Of a stretch of 64,000 nt of DNA, positions 12,590 through 23,923 are shown one piece after another. Position numbers and translations under genes: made by a program. The stretch is taken from NCBI GenBank assembly GCA_039707465.1, contig CM077648.1, forward strand, positions 22,692,119 to 22,756,118, given 5' to 3'. The stretch is from Rhabdophis nuchalis (lineage: Eukaryota; Chordata; Lepidosauria; Squamata; Natricidae). Positions within the stretch are counted from its first letter, which is position 1. The number at the start of each line of letters is the position of its first letter. The notes beneath the pieces were generated by a model. The model saw only the letters and a list, made by a program, of their open reading frames with translations, did no database searches and was not told the DNA's origin.

Positions 12590-13417
12590 AGTTGATGTAA
12601 TTTTTCAGTCTCATAGTTCTGTAAATAATTCTGTACCAGCAAAGACAGACAGTGATAATTAGATTTAATAACTAGTTTCTCATTTTTAACTCCCTTCAGC
12701 AACATATTGTACTTGGCTAAGTTATTGTTCTGATTAATAACATGCTGTGTGGGGCTTTTCTTGATGTCTGAGGCTTTTGCACATTTTACTTTTATTACAA
12801 AGGCTTCTTTTTAGGGCCAAATTCTCCCCAAAAGTATTCCCTATCCCAGACAGAAAGTGGGCTGCTTAATAAAGAACATATGGACCACTCTTAGAAGGAG
12901 GAAGCAAAAAAATATGAATTATCTCCTACACATGGTAATTAACATGGTTGCTTTTTATACTTAAAAACAATCAATTTATAACCAATCTACTTGTGCATTA
13001 AAAGCTGTATCACAGTTTGTACAGAGGCCTTCCTGAACACACTTGTCAGCTTATTTGTCTGCTCTGCTGAATGCACGCCTCACTTCTGTTAATTCCCCAA
13101 ATCACTTAACACAAACACTGGAATGGTGCAGCCTATGTGATACAAGATACCTGCTCACCCATCCTACAAGCCAAAAATCAAGGCACAAATCCAAACAAAG
13201 CAGCTTTGGCCAGCTGTTCCCCTAGCAGTCTAAATTCCTGCTTGCCACATTAAACAAAATTCATTGACAGAGCAACACACATTGATCTAGGAAGCTGCAG
13301 GATCAGCTCAGCTTATGCAATGGAAAAGCTGAATCCTGCTCTTCTGACATCATCAAGGGTGACCCGGATGTTGTCAACAAGAATCCTTCCCACATAGACA
13401 AGAGAGGAAAAACGAAC

Positions 13418-14185
13418 AGATAAAATAGAATAAAGTTGGAAGGGACCTTGGAGGTCTTCTAGTCCAACCCCCCTGCTTAGGCAGGAAACCCTACACCACT
13501 TCAGACGAATGCTTATCCAACATCTTCTTAAAAACTTCCAGTTTTGGAGCATTCACAACTTCTGGAGGCAAGTTGTTCCACTGATTAATTGTTCTAAACT
13601 GTCAGGAAATTTATCCTTAGTTCTAAGTTGCTTCTCTCCTTGATTGGTTTCCATCCATTGCTTCTTGTCCTGCCTTCAGGTGCTTTGGAGACTAGGTTGA
13701 CTCCCTCTTCTTTGTGGCAACCCCTGAAATATTGGAATACTGCTGTCATGTCTCCCCTGATCCTTCTTTACATTAAACTAGACATAACCAGTTCCTGAAA
13801 CTGTTTTATTTTTAATAGATATTTTTTTTTTCGATTTTCAAAGTAAATAACAACATATATACTGTTACTGTACTGAAACTGTTCTTCATATGGCTCCAGT
13901 CCCCTAATCATCTTTGTAGCTCTTCTCTGCACTCTTTCTCCACATCTTTTCTACTTCGTGGTGACCAAAACTGGATGCAGTATTCCAAGTGTGGCCTTAC
14001 CAAGGCATTATAAATTGGGATTAACACTTCATGTGATCTTGATTCTATCCCTCCGTTTATGCAACCTAGAACTGCATTGGGTTTTTTTGGCAGCTGCTGC
14101 ACACTGCTGGCTCATATTTAAATGCTTGTCCACTAGGACTCCAAGATCCCTTTCACAGTTACTACTATTGAGCAAGGTACCACCT
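13418..14185 (-). mobile_element. CR1 LINE 3' end with an inserted fragment
   Basis: Antisense CR1 whose 3' end (gttggaagggaccttggagg) lies on the left and whose ORF2 end lies on the right. The minus frame at 13908-14102 reads NAVLGCINGGIES ... LIPIYNALVRPHLEYC ... QFWSP, the RT C-terminal part. It is interrupted at 13806-13872 by an insertion. Confidence 0.92.
13806..13872 (-). mobile_element. 67-bp insertion in the CR1 element
   Basis: An AT-rich segment is flanked by a perfect 11-bp duplication, ctgaaactgtt, at 13795-13805 and 13873-13883. CR1 sequence resumes after the second copy. On the minus strand it ends in A-rich runs, so a very short 5'-truncated LINE insertion is possible. Confidence 0.7.
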
Positions 14186-14328
14186 ACTGTACCTTATCTG
14201 ATGATTTATTTCGCTGTAAGACTATATTAACTGAATCTTGCCAGTCTGATACCTAGTACAAATCTCCTGCCATGTCTTTTTCATTGTGTGAAATTACAAA
14301 GGTTTCTTTCTCTGGTTTCTCCTCTGAC

Positions 14329-14553
14329 TGTGGTGGCACAGTGATTAGACTGCAGTACTGCATGTTACTTTTGCTGACTCCCGGCTGCCTGCAATTTTGC
14401 AGTTTGAATCTCACCAGGCTCAAGGTTGACTGAGCCTTCCATCCTTCCAAGGTGGGTAAAATGAGAGGGCAATATGCTGACTGCTAAGACAGTAAATTGC
14501 TTAGAGTGCTATAAAAAGCATTGTGAAGTGGTATATAAGTCTAAGTGCTACTG
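14329..14553 (+). mobile_element. tRNA-derived SINE with L2-like tail
   Basis: The head is gtggcacagtgattagactgcag and the B-box-like segment is gtttgaatctc. It continues with caaggttgactgagccttcc and ends aagtggtatataagtctaagtgctac, a LINE-L2-like 3' end. The last bases are separated by a hAT insertion at 14554. Confidence 0.88.
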
Positions 14554-14733
14554 CAGTGGTGGTATCCATTTTTTTTTACTATCGATTCTGTGGACGTGGC
14601 TTGGTGGGTGTGGCAGGGGAAGGATACTGCAAAATCTCTATTCCCACCCCACTCTGGGGCCAGCCAGAGGTGGTATTTGCCAACTCAAAAATTCTGCTAC
14701 TTGTTCTCCAGAACCTGCTGAATTTCACCTCTG
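14554..14733. mobile_element. hAT element (CAGTGGTGGGATTC family) in a SINE tail
   Basis: The left end is cagtggtggtatcc and the right end gaatttcacctctg. It lies in the gctattgct tail of the preceding SINE, and the flanks tgctactg/tggtattg match at 6 of 8 positions. Confidence 0.78.
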
Positions 14734-14882
14734 TGGTATTGCTATTATGCAGCTGCAGTCTCTGCCCTCTCTCACTGAACTACTCCCTAGGAATCATCTT
14801 TTCTCCCACCTGCCGTCTTCCAAATTCAGTTCCACATACCCTACAAGACAACCACAAAGATGGAACTCCCAATCGAGATATA

Positions 14883-15345
14883 CACTATATTGCCAAAAGT
14901 ATTCACTCACCTGCCTTTACTCGCATATGAACTTACAGTAAGTGATATCCCATTTCTAATCCATAGGGATCAATATGACGTCGGTCCACTGCGCATTGTT
15001 CTTGAGCTAATCTGAAGCCCACATGAAGTTTGGAGGTCTGTAGCAATTGTCTCTGCAGAACGTGTGCAACCTCTTCGCACTATGCGCCTCAGCATCCGCT
15101 GACCCCGGTCTGTCATTTTATGTGGCCTACCACTTCGCGGCTGAGTTGCTGTCATTCCCAAACAATTTCCACGTTTTTATAGTACAGCTGACAGTTGACT
15201 GTGGAATATTTAGGAGCGAGGAAATTTCACAATTGGATTTGTTGCACAGGTGGCATCCTATCACAGCTCCACACTGAGCTCCTGAAAGCAACCCATTCTT
15301 TCAAATGTTGTAACAAGCACTCTCTCCATTTTTATGCCTAATTCT
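14883..15345 (-). mobile_element. Internally deleted Tc1 transposon, fish-type
   Basis: It starts at a TA (14881-14882) followed by the terminus cactatattgccaaaagtat. About 110 bp of terminal sequence (including atatgacgtcggtccac) is followed directly by the antisense of the transposase N-terminus, so most of the transposase has been deleted. Sequence downstream (gctgacagttgactgtgg, gcacaggtggcatcctatc, agcaacccattctttc) matches the 5' flank of teleost Tc1 elements as I recall it. The second TIR is not visible; the right boundary is approximate. Confidence 0.88.
14970..15161 (-). pseudogene. Tc1 transposase N-terminal fragment
   Basis: The minus-strand translation has ATQPRSGRPHKMTDRGQRML followed by SAETIATDLQTSCGLQISSR. 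This is the paired-like helix-turn-helix DNA-binding region of Tc1 transposases, with the GRPxKM linker motif between the two HTH units. The reading then ends (RTMRSGPTSY) at the internal deletion, so the DDE catalytic domain is absent. It cannot be an active transposase. Confidence 0.9.
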
Positions 15346-16067
15346 ATGAGGAACTTGTAATAATTTTAAGAGGACTGGCCCCAGAGTCAAACAATGTGTT
15401 TCTAAAATTAAGGATGGACCTGAATCTGGGTACTCCCAGTCTTTGTTTAGCAGAGTTTTTTTGGTTTGCCTTTCATGCTGTTCGTTTCTTACATTTTGTT
15501 CCAAGGATTGTCTTTTTATTGATTTGGCTATGCATTAAGAGCCTTTCTGGGTAGAAATGCTTTAAATACATTTGAATAAAAAACGGGTTTGAAACAGCTG
15601 CACCTTTATGAGAACTTGAGCTATATCAGATTGTAAAAAAAAAAAAAATTAAGCTAATTATATAACCCTTCACTTTAAATTATTTGACAAGAGTTTTTGA
15701 AGCTTCTGAAATCCATAAACAAACAAAACTATGTGATGAAAACATAGGAGAAAAGGTTGTAGCAAAACCAAAAACAGAGAAATGTCATTGTGGTCTCGCT
15801 TCTGGCACTGCCTATATTGCACTCCCAACAACCCCTCCCTTAATTTCTCCCAAGGAGGGAATTAAAAGATTACCCTGCTAAATAATTTCTTACTCTATGG
15901 GAAAATTAGAAAGAAGAATTTAAACAATACTATTTTACACATCTAAAGAAAAAGAATCCCATTTTTTCCCTATTGCTGTTCTTCCTTTACTTTTATATGT
16001 CACTTATTACCTCTACATAATGTTTCGTTAATCTAGGAAAATACTATGAAACCTGAGCTCAAAATTC
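15346..16067. other. Intron sequence, nothing recognised
   Basis: AT-rich, with an A13 run near 15636. No structure recognised. Confidence 0.55.
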
Positions 16068-16310
16068 TAGTACCATGTTTCCCCGAAAATAAGACAGGAT
16101 CTTATTTTCTTTTGACCCTCAAAATAAGCGCTTGGTCTTATTTTCGGGGAGGTATTATTATTTTTGAGATGCAGGAGGTGGCAAGTGTGGTCACCTCATG
16201 GCTGCTGCTGTGTTGCAATATTTTGGGGCAGGGCTTATTTTAGTGCATGTGCTCAGAAGCCCAATTGGGCTTATTATCTGGGGGGGGGTCTTATTTTCAG
16301 GGAAAGAGGG
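16068..16310. mobile_element. TIR element, 'AAAATAAGAC' family
   Basis: The left terminus is taccatgtttccccgaaaat and the right part is tcttattttcagggaaa. Repeated (c)ttattttc/gaaaataag motifs lie inside. Two relatives sit at 22460-22565 and 38660-38876. Superfamily not determined; TA-rich termini suggest Tc1/mariner-like. Confidence 0.7.
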
Positions 16311-16407
16311 CAGTCAAATAAATAAGGGGAAGAAATGCAAACGTACCAATAGCCCACAATGTCTCTTGTTCACTAAATTTATATTTCCTAAAGAGAACTG
16401 TGGCATC

Positions 16408-16612
16408 AGGAGCCATGGTGGAGAAGTGGTTAGAATGCAGTATTTGCAAGCTAATTCAGTTCACTGTCAGGAGTTCGATTCTGACAGGCTCAAGGTTGAC
16501 TCAGCCTTCCATCCTTCCAAGATTGTTGGGACAATATGCTGACTCTGTAAACCACTTAGAGGGTGCTTAAAGCATTATGAAGCGGTATATAAGAGTAAGT
16601 GCCATTGCTATT
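16408..16612 (+). mobile_element. tRNA-derived SINE with L2-like tail
   Basis: Head catggtggagaagtggttagaatgcag, split here by spacing; B-box-like gttcgattctg; then caaggttgactcagccttcc and the end gaagcggtatataagagtaag. Same family as 14329-14553. Confidence 0.88.
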
Positions 16613-17855
16613 GGGTGTGGCAACTTTAATAAATTACCCCCCAAACAAATACTAGGATTTTTTTAAAGAGAAGAAAGACAGAAGGGTAGTACAAAAGGGG
16701 AATAAATCTGCATATTGTAATATGATTTACAGTATTTATAGTGTATGTAATTTTACACCTTCCAGATGTTTGCGACTATAATTCACATGAAATATAGCCA
16801 GCATGGGCAATAATCAGAGATTATGGACACCAACACACCTGGATGATGCAAAACCCTTTATGCAACCTTTAGACCAATTCTGTTAGAAATTTTGCTATCT
16901 GAGGTTTATTCACCCAGTCATGTTTGATTATCTTTACTCCTTGTCCTTGACCCAGTTATCTTCCCCATTCACATATTTGAAGCTGAAAATTTTACAGGCC
17001 TGGGATGACATTTGCTTGTGGCTCTGTAAAAATATAGCCTAACTGTGAGAGCTGTAGCTTAAACAAAAAAACCCACCATGAATCTGTATTTCTGGTTTCT
17101 ATATGGTGTTTCGAAAATAATTAAAACACTTTTTGTTACATAATTCGGTAACACATTGACTAGTAATAAAAAGGTCCTTCCTTTTTTCTGACATAATCAT
17201 TCTTTCCATGGATTGTTTGTCAGCTGATGACTCAAAACAGGTAGCATTTCACTCTGGAGACCATAATAGTTATTTAGATATTTCCAAGTTCATCCAACTA
17301 ATTTTCCAGTGTTCTGGAAGTTGGTGGGATAAATAAGCTATTTTTTAAGTTACACCACTGTTAATGGGGTTGAGATGATTAGCTGCTCCCTTATCAGCAG
17401 TTTACAGTAGCTAATTCTTTCTTATGCATCACTATGGAAAATGGATTGAAATATAGCACTCTCCAAACCTGATATTGTTTTCTTGCAGCCACAAGCCACT
17501 AAGGTGGTTCCTTACATTTGTAATGCCCAATCATATTTGTTCCCATTGCCCCAATTTGAGTTATTTTTTCCTCTTAAATATAGTTTGTGAAAATAAATCA
17601 CATTAATCAATAAGCTCCTTGTTGATCAATTGTAGAAAAAGTAAGAGAGAAACAAGATTAGAAACCTCTTTAGATATTAAATTGAGCTTACTACTTTCTC
17701 ACTCATTTAGCCCCTGAAGCAAACAGAACAAAAAAAGGCAACGTAACTAGTAGCATGTTAGAATTCTGATGGGTCTTCCTTCATCATGTATCATCCATAA
17801 ATTACATTAATTCCTATTTTTTCCTCCTCTCTGTTGCAATAGTGTTTATCTAAGA
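16613..17855. other. Intron sequence, nothing recognised
   Basis: No repeat or coding signature that I can name. Confidence 0.55.
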
Positions 17856-17991
17856 CAGTGTTTCTCAACCTTGGCAACTTGAAGATGTCCGGACATCAAC
17901 TCCCAGAATTCCCCAGCCAGCATTCGCTGGCTGGGGAATTCTGGGAGTTGAAGTCCGGACATCTTCAAGTTGTCATGGTTGAGAAACACTG
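17856..17991. mobile_element. Palindromic hAT MITE (CAGTGTTTCTCAACC)
   Basis: 136-bp near-perfect palindrome with arms of about 65 bp and a very short loop. Duplication atctaaga/atctaagg. The termini resemble SPIN/Charlie-group hAT ends. Confidence 0.95.
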
Positions 17992-18035
17992 ATCTAAGGA
18001 CTGCTATTGACTTCTCTTCCTGTTTCTCATGGAAA

Positions 18036-18082
18036 TAATAACAACAACAACAACAACAACAACAATAATAATAATAATAATA
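18036..18082. repeat. (AAC)n(AAT)n microsatellite, LINE tail
   Basis: Triplet tract at the 3' end of the minus-strand LINE at 18083-18965. The trinucleotide repeat appears to have grown from the LINE tail. Confidence 0.9.
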
Positions 18083-18965
18083 AATTTAATTTGATTTGTA
18101 GACCGCTCCCTCTCCCCGAAGGGACTCGGGGCGGTGCACAGGGGAATTAAAAAACGTACAAGCATAAATACATCATAAATATATAAAATCAAATTAAACA
18201 ATTTATCTCTGCACTAAAAAACCCTAAAATCCTAAAAACTAAACCCCTTAAAAACCCAATTAAAACAATTTAGATATTCAGACTAAAAAGGCTGTAAGGT
18301 AGGCCAGGCCGGCCTGCTGGAATAGATAAGTCTTGAGCTTTTGATGGAAGGCGCGGAGGTCCGGGGTTGTTCTGAGCTCGGGGAGTAGGTCATTCCATAG
18401 AGCTGGGCCTGCCACAGAGAAGGCCCTTCCCCTGGGTGTCGCCCGCTGGCATTGCCTGGTGGACGGCACCCGGAGAAGTCCCTCTCGGTGTTAGCGAATC
18501 GGTCGAAGGGATGTATGGGGCAGGATGCGATCTCGCAGATAGCTAGGTCCTGTGCCATGGAGCGCTTTAAAGATGGTGATCAGCACCTTGAAGCGCACCC
18601 GAAAGACCACAGGCAGCCAGTGCAGCTTGCGCAGGAGCGGTGTTACGTGGGCATGTCTAGGGGCACCCAGAATTGCCCGCGCGGCCGCGTTCTGGACTAG
18701 CTGGAGTCTTCGGGTGCACCTCAAGGGGAGCCCCATGTAGAGAGCGTTACAGTACTCTAGACGGGATGTCACATGGGCATGAGTGACCGTGCGAAGGGCA
18801 TCCCGGTCCAGTAGGGGACGCAACTGGCGTACCAGGCGAACCTGGTAGAACGCCCCCCTGGCCACGGCTGTCACTTGATCTTCCATAGACAGCCGGGTAT
18901 CCAGGAGGATGCCCAAATTGCGTGCCCCATCCACAGGGGCTAGAAATGATTTTATATCAGAGCAA
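18036..18965 (-). mobile_element. CR1/L2-like LINE, 3' portion
   Basis: About 0.9 kb of antisense LINE. The 3' UTR carries gaccgctccctctccccgaa and the coding part reaches into the RT C-terminal region (see the pseudogene below). 5'-truncated near 18965. It is the longest LINE in the window. Confidence 0.93.
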
Positions 18966-18994
18966 AGTGTGGAAGATTGAATTTCCTGTTGCAA
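18491..18994 (-). pseudogene. LINE reverse-transcriptase C-terminal fragment
   Basis: The translation contains NLGILLDTRLSMEDQVTAVA, then LEYCNALYMGLPLRCTRRLQ, LVQNAAARAILG and LHWLPVVFRVRFKVL. These are the standard motifs after the RT palm in L2/CR1-clade LINEs. The catalytic YxDD region is missing because of 5' truncation. The downstream part (AFSVAGPALWNDLLPELR, 18278-18469) is in another frame, so there is also a frameshift. The first ~15 residues lie outside the LINE. Confidence 0.92.
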
Positions 18995-19600
18995 GACTAC
19001 ATGGTTCTATGTTCATAATAAAGATTTTGTTTTATTCTTGCTGCAAGTGCTTAGCTACAGCTTATATATGTTAAATAGCAATGATAGCAATGCATGTAAA
19101 TCGTGAGCAAACTACACTCTGAGGTTTGGAATAAGCATTGTTCATTGGTCCAACATTTCTGTTAATAGAAATAAAATTAACAAGGCTCAAATCTCCATAT
19201 TTGAGCACTTGTCTAGGATTTACCGTTTTAGCCAACATTTCCAAGGTAAATATATTTGCATTACATGATGATGATTCCTTCATTTGCATTGAGTTTTTCT
19301 CAAGAACCAAAGACATTGTAATGTAGTGTCTTAGTATATATGCAAATCCAAGCATCAGGCCCTTTTAAATTGGCAAATGGAAATTTTATCAATTCATATT
19401 AATGTGTGTAGCCTCGCAAATAAATTCTCTAAAACTGCAGAGTTGAAAGGAAATTGATTAATGCATTTCAGTGTATGACGTCTTGCATCTTTCTTCCCCT
19501 AAAAGCATCTATATAACTAAAGGGAATCACTGGAGCAATCTCAATAGCGAACTTGTAACTTTGAACAGTTGTTTTTTCCTTGAACATTGAAGCTAAATTT

Positions 19601-19774
19601 CTTCTTCTTCTTCTTCTTCTTCTTCTTCTTCTTCTTCTTCTTCTTCTTCTTCTTCTTCTTCTTCTTCTTCTTCTTCTTCTTCTTCTTCTTCTTCTTCTTC
19701 TTCTTCTCCTCCTCCTCCTCCTCCTCCTCCTCCTCTTCCTCCTCCCTCCATCATCATCATCATCATCATCATCA
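19601..19774. repeat. (CTT)n-(CTC)n-(CAT)n compound microsatellite
   Basis: About 35 CTT units, then about 11 CTC/CCT units and 9 CAT units. On the PPP3CA sense strand this is a GAA-rich tract inside intron 2. It creates spurious poly-Leu, poly-Phe, poly-Arg and poly-Glu frames. Confidence 0.97.
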
Positions 19775-19930
19775 TACATTTACACTGTCGATAGACATGT
19801 TTTGGTGAGATGATACCTCCACAATTCAATATCACCTTCCATGTGTATGTTTCCTCTATAACTCTGTTATTATGATGTCTTTGGAAAAATAACATTTTGT
19901 TTTTATCCAAAACAACATTTTTTTCTATTA

Positions 19931-20165
19931 GCCAGTTTACTCTAGTGGATAAAGCACCATGATAGAAAGCTGAAGACCATGCATTCCAATCCTGCCCTAG
20001 CCATGACAACCAGCTGAGTAACCTTGGGCCAGTTATTCTCACCTCACCTCACTGAGTAACAGTAACTGTTGTTGAGGGTAAAGGAGACAAAAATGCATTA
20101 GATATGTTCATCGTCAAGTTATTTGTAAAAATAATAAAGGTGGGATACAAATAAATAAATGAAAA
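19931..20165 (+). mobile_element. MIR-like/tRNA-derived SINE
   Basis: Seen: ctctagtggataaagcacca head, gcattccaatcctgccc (B-box-like), then gagtaaccttgggccagtta, a CORE/MIR-like segment, and an (AAATA) tail after ggtgggatac. Diverged. Confidence 0.75.
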
Positions 20166-20256
20166 TAAACTACATAATTACTAACCAATGTAAACCAGAC
20201 CCTATCTAGTATTTAAACAGTCAGAAGAGATAGCAGTGTCTTCAGATAACTTGGTA

Positions 20257-20582
20257 CAGGGGTGTCAAACTCAAGGCCCAGGGGCTAGATCTGGCCCATG
20301 GGCCCTCCCTGGAAATAGTGAAGAACCAGCCCGCAGTGCTTCTGCCAGTGAAAATGGGCTCCCAAGTTCTCTTTTCACTAGCAGAGGGTTACAGGAGGCT
20401 GTGGAAGCTGAAAACAGAGCTTCGGAGCCTGTTTTCACTGGCAGAGCACTCAGGCCACCACAGACGCCCCTGACAGGAATGACGTGGAGCTGGCCACACT
20501 TACCCTGGCCATGCCCCAATGCCCCTCAAGGTCAAACACAATCCTGGTGTGGCCCTCACTGAAATTGAGTTTGACACCCCTG
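20257..20582. mobile_element. hAT element (CAGGGGTGTCAAACTC family)
   Basis: Left end caggggtgtcaaactcaagg, right end ttgagtttgacacccctg. Directly followed, three bases on, by a TA-flanked TIR element. Confidence 0.9.
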
Positions 20583-20587
20583 ACTTA

Positions 20588-21511
20588 CCGTATTTTTCGG
20601 AGTATAAGACGCACCTTTTTTCCTCTAAAAAGAGGCTGAAAATCTGGGTGCGTCTTATATACCGAATACAGCATGTTTTTTGCCTTCTGAAGCCTAGCCC
20701 CTTCACCAAAATGGCCGTGCATAGCCTTATGGAGGCTTTCAGAGAGTTCCGGGGGCTGGGGAGGGCAGAAATGTGCAAAAAACAGGCCGTTTTGCTCAAT
20801 TTTGCCCCCCTATCCCCCAAGAGCACTCTATAAGCCTCAATAAGGCTATGCATGCAATTTATTTGGACAAAAAAAAAAGCTCGTTTTCGCAAAAAGCGGG
20901 CTGTTTTTTGCTCGTTTCTGCAAGCCCCCCCCGCCCCCAAGGTTATTCATGCCTTTTATTTGAAAAAAAAATGGGCTTGTTTTCACAAAAAACAGCCAAT
21001 TTGGGGAGGTTTGCAGAGTGCAAAAACTTTTTTTTTCCTTTTGGAAAGCTGTTTAGTTAGAGTGGTTGATGAGAATTACATTGATCAAATGCTGTCCCAG
21101 CAGTTTTAGGTGCTACAGGTTGTCAGCGATTTCCTTCTCCAGCACATGGATAAATACACCTGGAAAAAACTACCTACCTACCTATCTATACACATACTCT
21201 CTCCCTACATACCTACTGTATTTCTCTCTCTTTCCACTTTATCTACCTACCTACCTACCTACTCTCTGCCTTTCTCCCCTACCTATATACTGTATTTATC
21301 TCTCTCTATTTTTCTCTCTATCCCTCTCCCTACCTACACTCTCTCTCCCTACCTACCTCCCTACCTACTGTATTTCTTTGTCTCTCTCTCTATTTCCCTT
21401 TCCCTCTTTATCCCTCTACCTATCTACCTACTTTTTTAAAAAAATTGCCTCTTCAAAATTTGCCTCTGGGTGCGTCTTATACTCCAGTGTCTTAAACTCT
21501 GAAAAATACGG
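20588..21511. mobile_element. TA-flanked TIR element (CCGTATTTTTC), copy A
   Basis: Left end ccgtatttttcggagtataa, right end gaaaaatacgg, each bordered by TA (20586-20587, 21512-21513). Inside are long-period repeats with gcactctataagcc and ctatgcatgc modules, and then a ctac/ctct-rich VNTR (21172-21432). No transposase remains. A Tc1/mariner-type origin is inferred from the TA borders. Confidence 0.85.
21172..21432. repeat. CTAC/TCTC-rich VNTR inside TIR element A
   Basis: Runs of ctacctac alternate with tctctctc and a recurring tactgtattt motif (three to four occurrences), giving a higher-order unit of roughly 60-80 bp. Confidence 0.8.
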
Positions 21512-21513
21512 TA

Positions 21514-22440
21514 GCTGATTTGAAACAAACAAACAAGCTGCATCAGAGGGGAGACCGGGAAATCTCAGAAGTGTAAACTAATCTGAAATGAAGGTAGGAA
21601 CAATATACTTCCAAGAAAACAACATCAACATGTTCATAAACTCACAAATTTTAAAGGATACAGAATAATTATTTGTATGACTTCCTTCCTTCCTTGCCTT
21701 GAACAAAACTCAGATTTAAAAGAGGAGAAAAACAGCTGTTGCCAAATGTGCTAAATTATAAAGCTAAAAATAGGAACACTATATGCGTATTTCTGAGATG
21801 TTTAGGAATCATTATTTTGGATTTGTAATGATTACTACAAAAAAATCAAAGCAGCAATTTTCATATGTGATTAATAGGGGCTCTCCTATTATGCTCCTTC
21901 AAAGTCATTTTAATACCCTTCCCAATTTCTGTTCTGCATAGCTTTCAAACCATGTGAAATGCAAGCCTAAAGTGACATCCCATCATAAAAATGTTGTAGT
22001 TCATGTCCTGTTTGCAAATGCCTCAAGGCACTGAATGTGGCATTACTGTACATTGCAACTTTAGCGCTATGCTGCTTCATCCTTCCAACAGACTGGAGGA
22101 AAAGTGAGAGGAAGTAACACAGAATGGAGAAATACGAGAAAGGGAAAGGAGGCTTAATTATCAGCAGCTTCTCAAATGAGATCTGGTAATGCCAGGGGAA
22201 AAAAACCAGCATTTGAACATGGTTACAAAAAGAAAATGCATTTGAAAAAGCTACATTTTGGGGAGGGAGGGGAGAAATTATATAGAGCAAATAATTAAAC
22301 ATGATGACTTCAATGGCCATTCAAATTTCATGGTTCTATTTCGTGTGTGTGTGTGTGTGTATCTGTAGTAAATCTTATTAATGGAAATGCACCTTTGGGA
22401 TTGAACCCAATGTGATACCTACCAGCGCTATTACAACCCT
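21514..22440. other. Intron sequence, nothing recognised
   Basis: Only a short (GT)9 tract at 22343-22360. Confidence 0.55.
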
Positions 22441-22459
22441 AGTCCCCTTCCATGCTCTT

Positions 22460-22565
22460 TCAGGGAGGACTTATTTTCGGTGGAGGGCTTACTTTAGCGC
22501 ATGCACTCAAAAGCCCAATTGGGCTTATTATCTGGGAAGGTCTTATTTTCAGGAAAACAGGGTAG
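22460..22565. mobile_element. 'AAAATAAGAC' TIR element, partial
   Basis: cagggaggacttattttcgg, then gcccaattgggcttattatc and tcttattttcaggaaaacagg. Right half of the family seen at 16068-16310. Confidence 0.75.
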
Positions 22566-23774
22566 AAGCTGGTAAACAGTTTCAGTATCAAACACTTTAC
22601 CTCTGTTTGCATATCTTAAATGGAAAAGAAATGTAATGCAGGGTTTCCAATTTTTGGCAATAGTAATACACATGGACTTTGGCAATTTTAAGGCACAGAA
22701 TTCTCCAGCCATTCATGAGACTAGTATAAATCTTCAGCCAATGACACACGTTTCTCAAAAATATAGTGTTTGCTCACTTACAAAATGCACCATTTTCTAT
22801 CTGAATGAAGACTGTTTTGTCTCTCTTAGAAGGAGTCTCTTTTTTCCCCATCTGATTTATTTTTGAAGTAGGAGAATTGCCTTGAATTTGCCCAACAAGT
22901 AAAACATGAAACTAACAAATATGATAAGACAATCCTGTCTAATCTTCTCTTTTGAAGCATGAAGGGATCATCTTAAATTCAGAGTTACCTTGCTGAATAA
23001 CCCTTATCCAAATTATTTGTAAATCAGTTGGACAGCTTGGAAGCAAAAACGAAGCTTTCTGGTATGCCACTCGGCATCTCCTTTCAGAATAAAAACTGCG
23101 CCATTACAAGAAAAATGACTTAAGGCACATCTGGAATGAATATTCTCATCTTCTACTAGTATATGAGCATAGTTAAACCATCTAAAACAAAAAAGTCGGC
23201 CATGGGCCTCTCTAACATTATGGAAAGATGGAAAAGAGCTTCTTCAAAGGTGACCTTAACAACTGGGTATTTGCAACACAGAAGCTGTGTTGATTGCAAC
23301 ATTTGCTGTAATTTAAATGCCTGTGCCTTCAATTCTGGTTTTAAATGCATTTGTTCTTAAAGCTTGGTCTTGTGCTGGCATAATTAACCCCTCTATCTTT
23401 TTCTTTAACCAGCCTAGGATAGGATGACTCTGTTGATGGTATTAAAATTGTTGTCACAGGATGTAAGCTGTTCCAAGTAAATCTGCCTTTTTTTTTTTTT
23501 TGAGTCCTGCTAGTTGTTTGGGGATTATTATTTTCAGTTGCTAGTTTTAATTTGTTGGTGAAGCCCAGCTCATTGGCTTAATTATTAATGTTTCCTATCA
23601 AGTCTCTTTTTCTTCTGGCTCATAGTCGGACTCAAACAAAAACAAAAAGCAAAAAGCAAAATCAGAAAAGCAAATTCCAAATTCTCAACCAGAAAGTCAT
23701 CTGTTTCAATAGAATCCCTGCACATGCCCAAAAATTACCTGTAAAAGTGCTCATTTCCTCAACTTAAAGCACTA
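22566..23774. other. Intron sequence, nothing recognised
   Basis: T13 run at about 23489; otherwise no structure recognised. Confidence 0.55.
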
Positions 23775-23782
23775 GTTTAGAA

Positions 23783-23896
23783 CAGGGGTCCCCAACCTTT
23801 GCAACTTTAAGTCTGAAGGACTTCAGCTCCCAGACTTCTCCAGCCAGCAAAGCTGGAGTCCTTCAGACTTAAAGTTGCAAAGGTTGGAGACCCCTG
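23783..23896. mobile_element. Palindromic hAT MITE (CAGGGGT family)
   Basis: Termini caggggtccccaacctttgc and complement. Perfect 8-bp duplication gtttagaa at 23775-23782 and 23897-23904. Confidence 0.95.
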
Positions 23897-23923
23897 GTTT
23901 AGAATACAACAATGGAAGCCACT

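Noticed and set aside
14474..14941. 155-codon plus-strand ORF
   Set aside because: It crosses a SINE tail, a hAT element and unique sequence, so it is a chance frame over repeats.
18452..18740. Plus-strand ORFs opposite the LINE
   Set aside because: Antisense shadows of the LINE reverse-transcriptase tail.
19468..20042. Poly-Arg, poly-Leu, poly-Phe and poly-Glu ORFs
   Set aside because: Translations of the CTT/CTC/CAT microsatellite.
20236..20562. 108-codon plus-strand ORF and its antisense
   Set aside because: Lies entirely inside a GC-richer hAT non-autonomous element.
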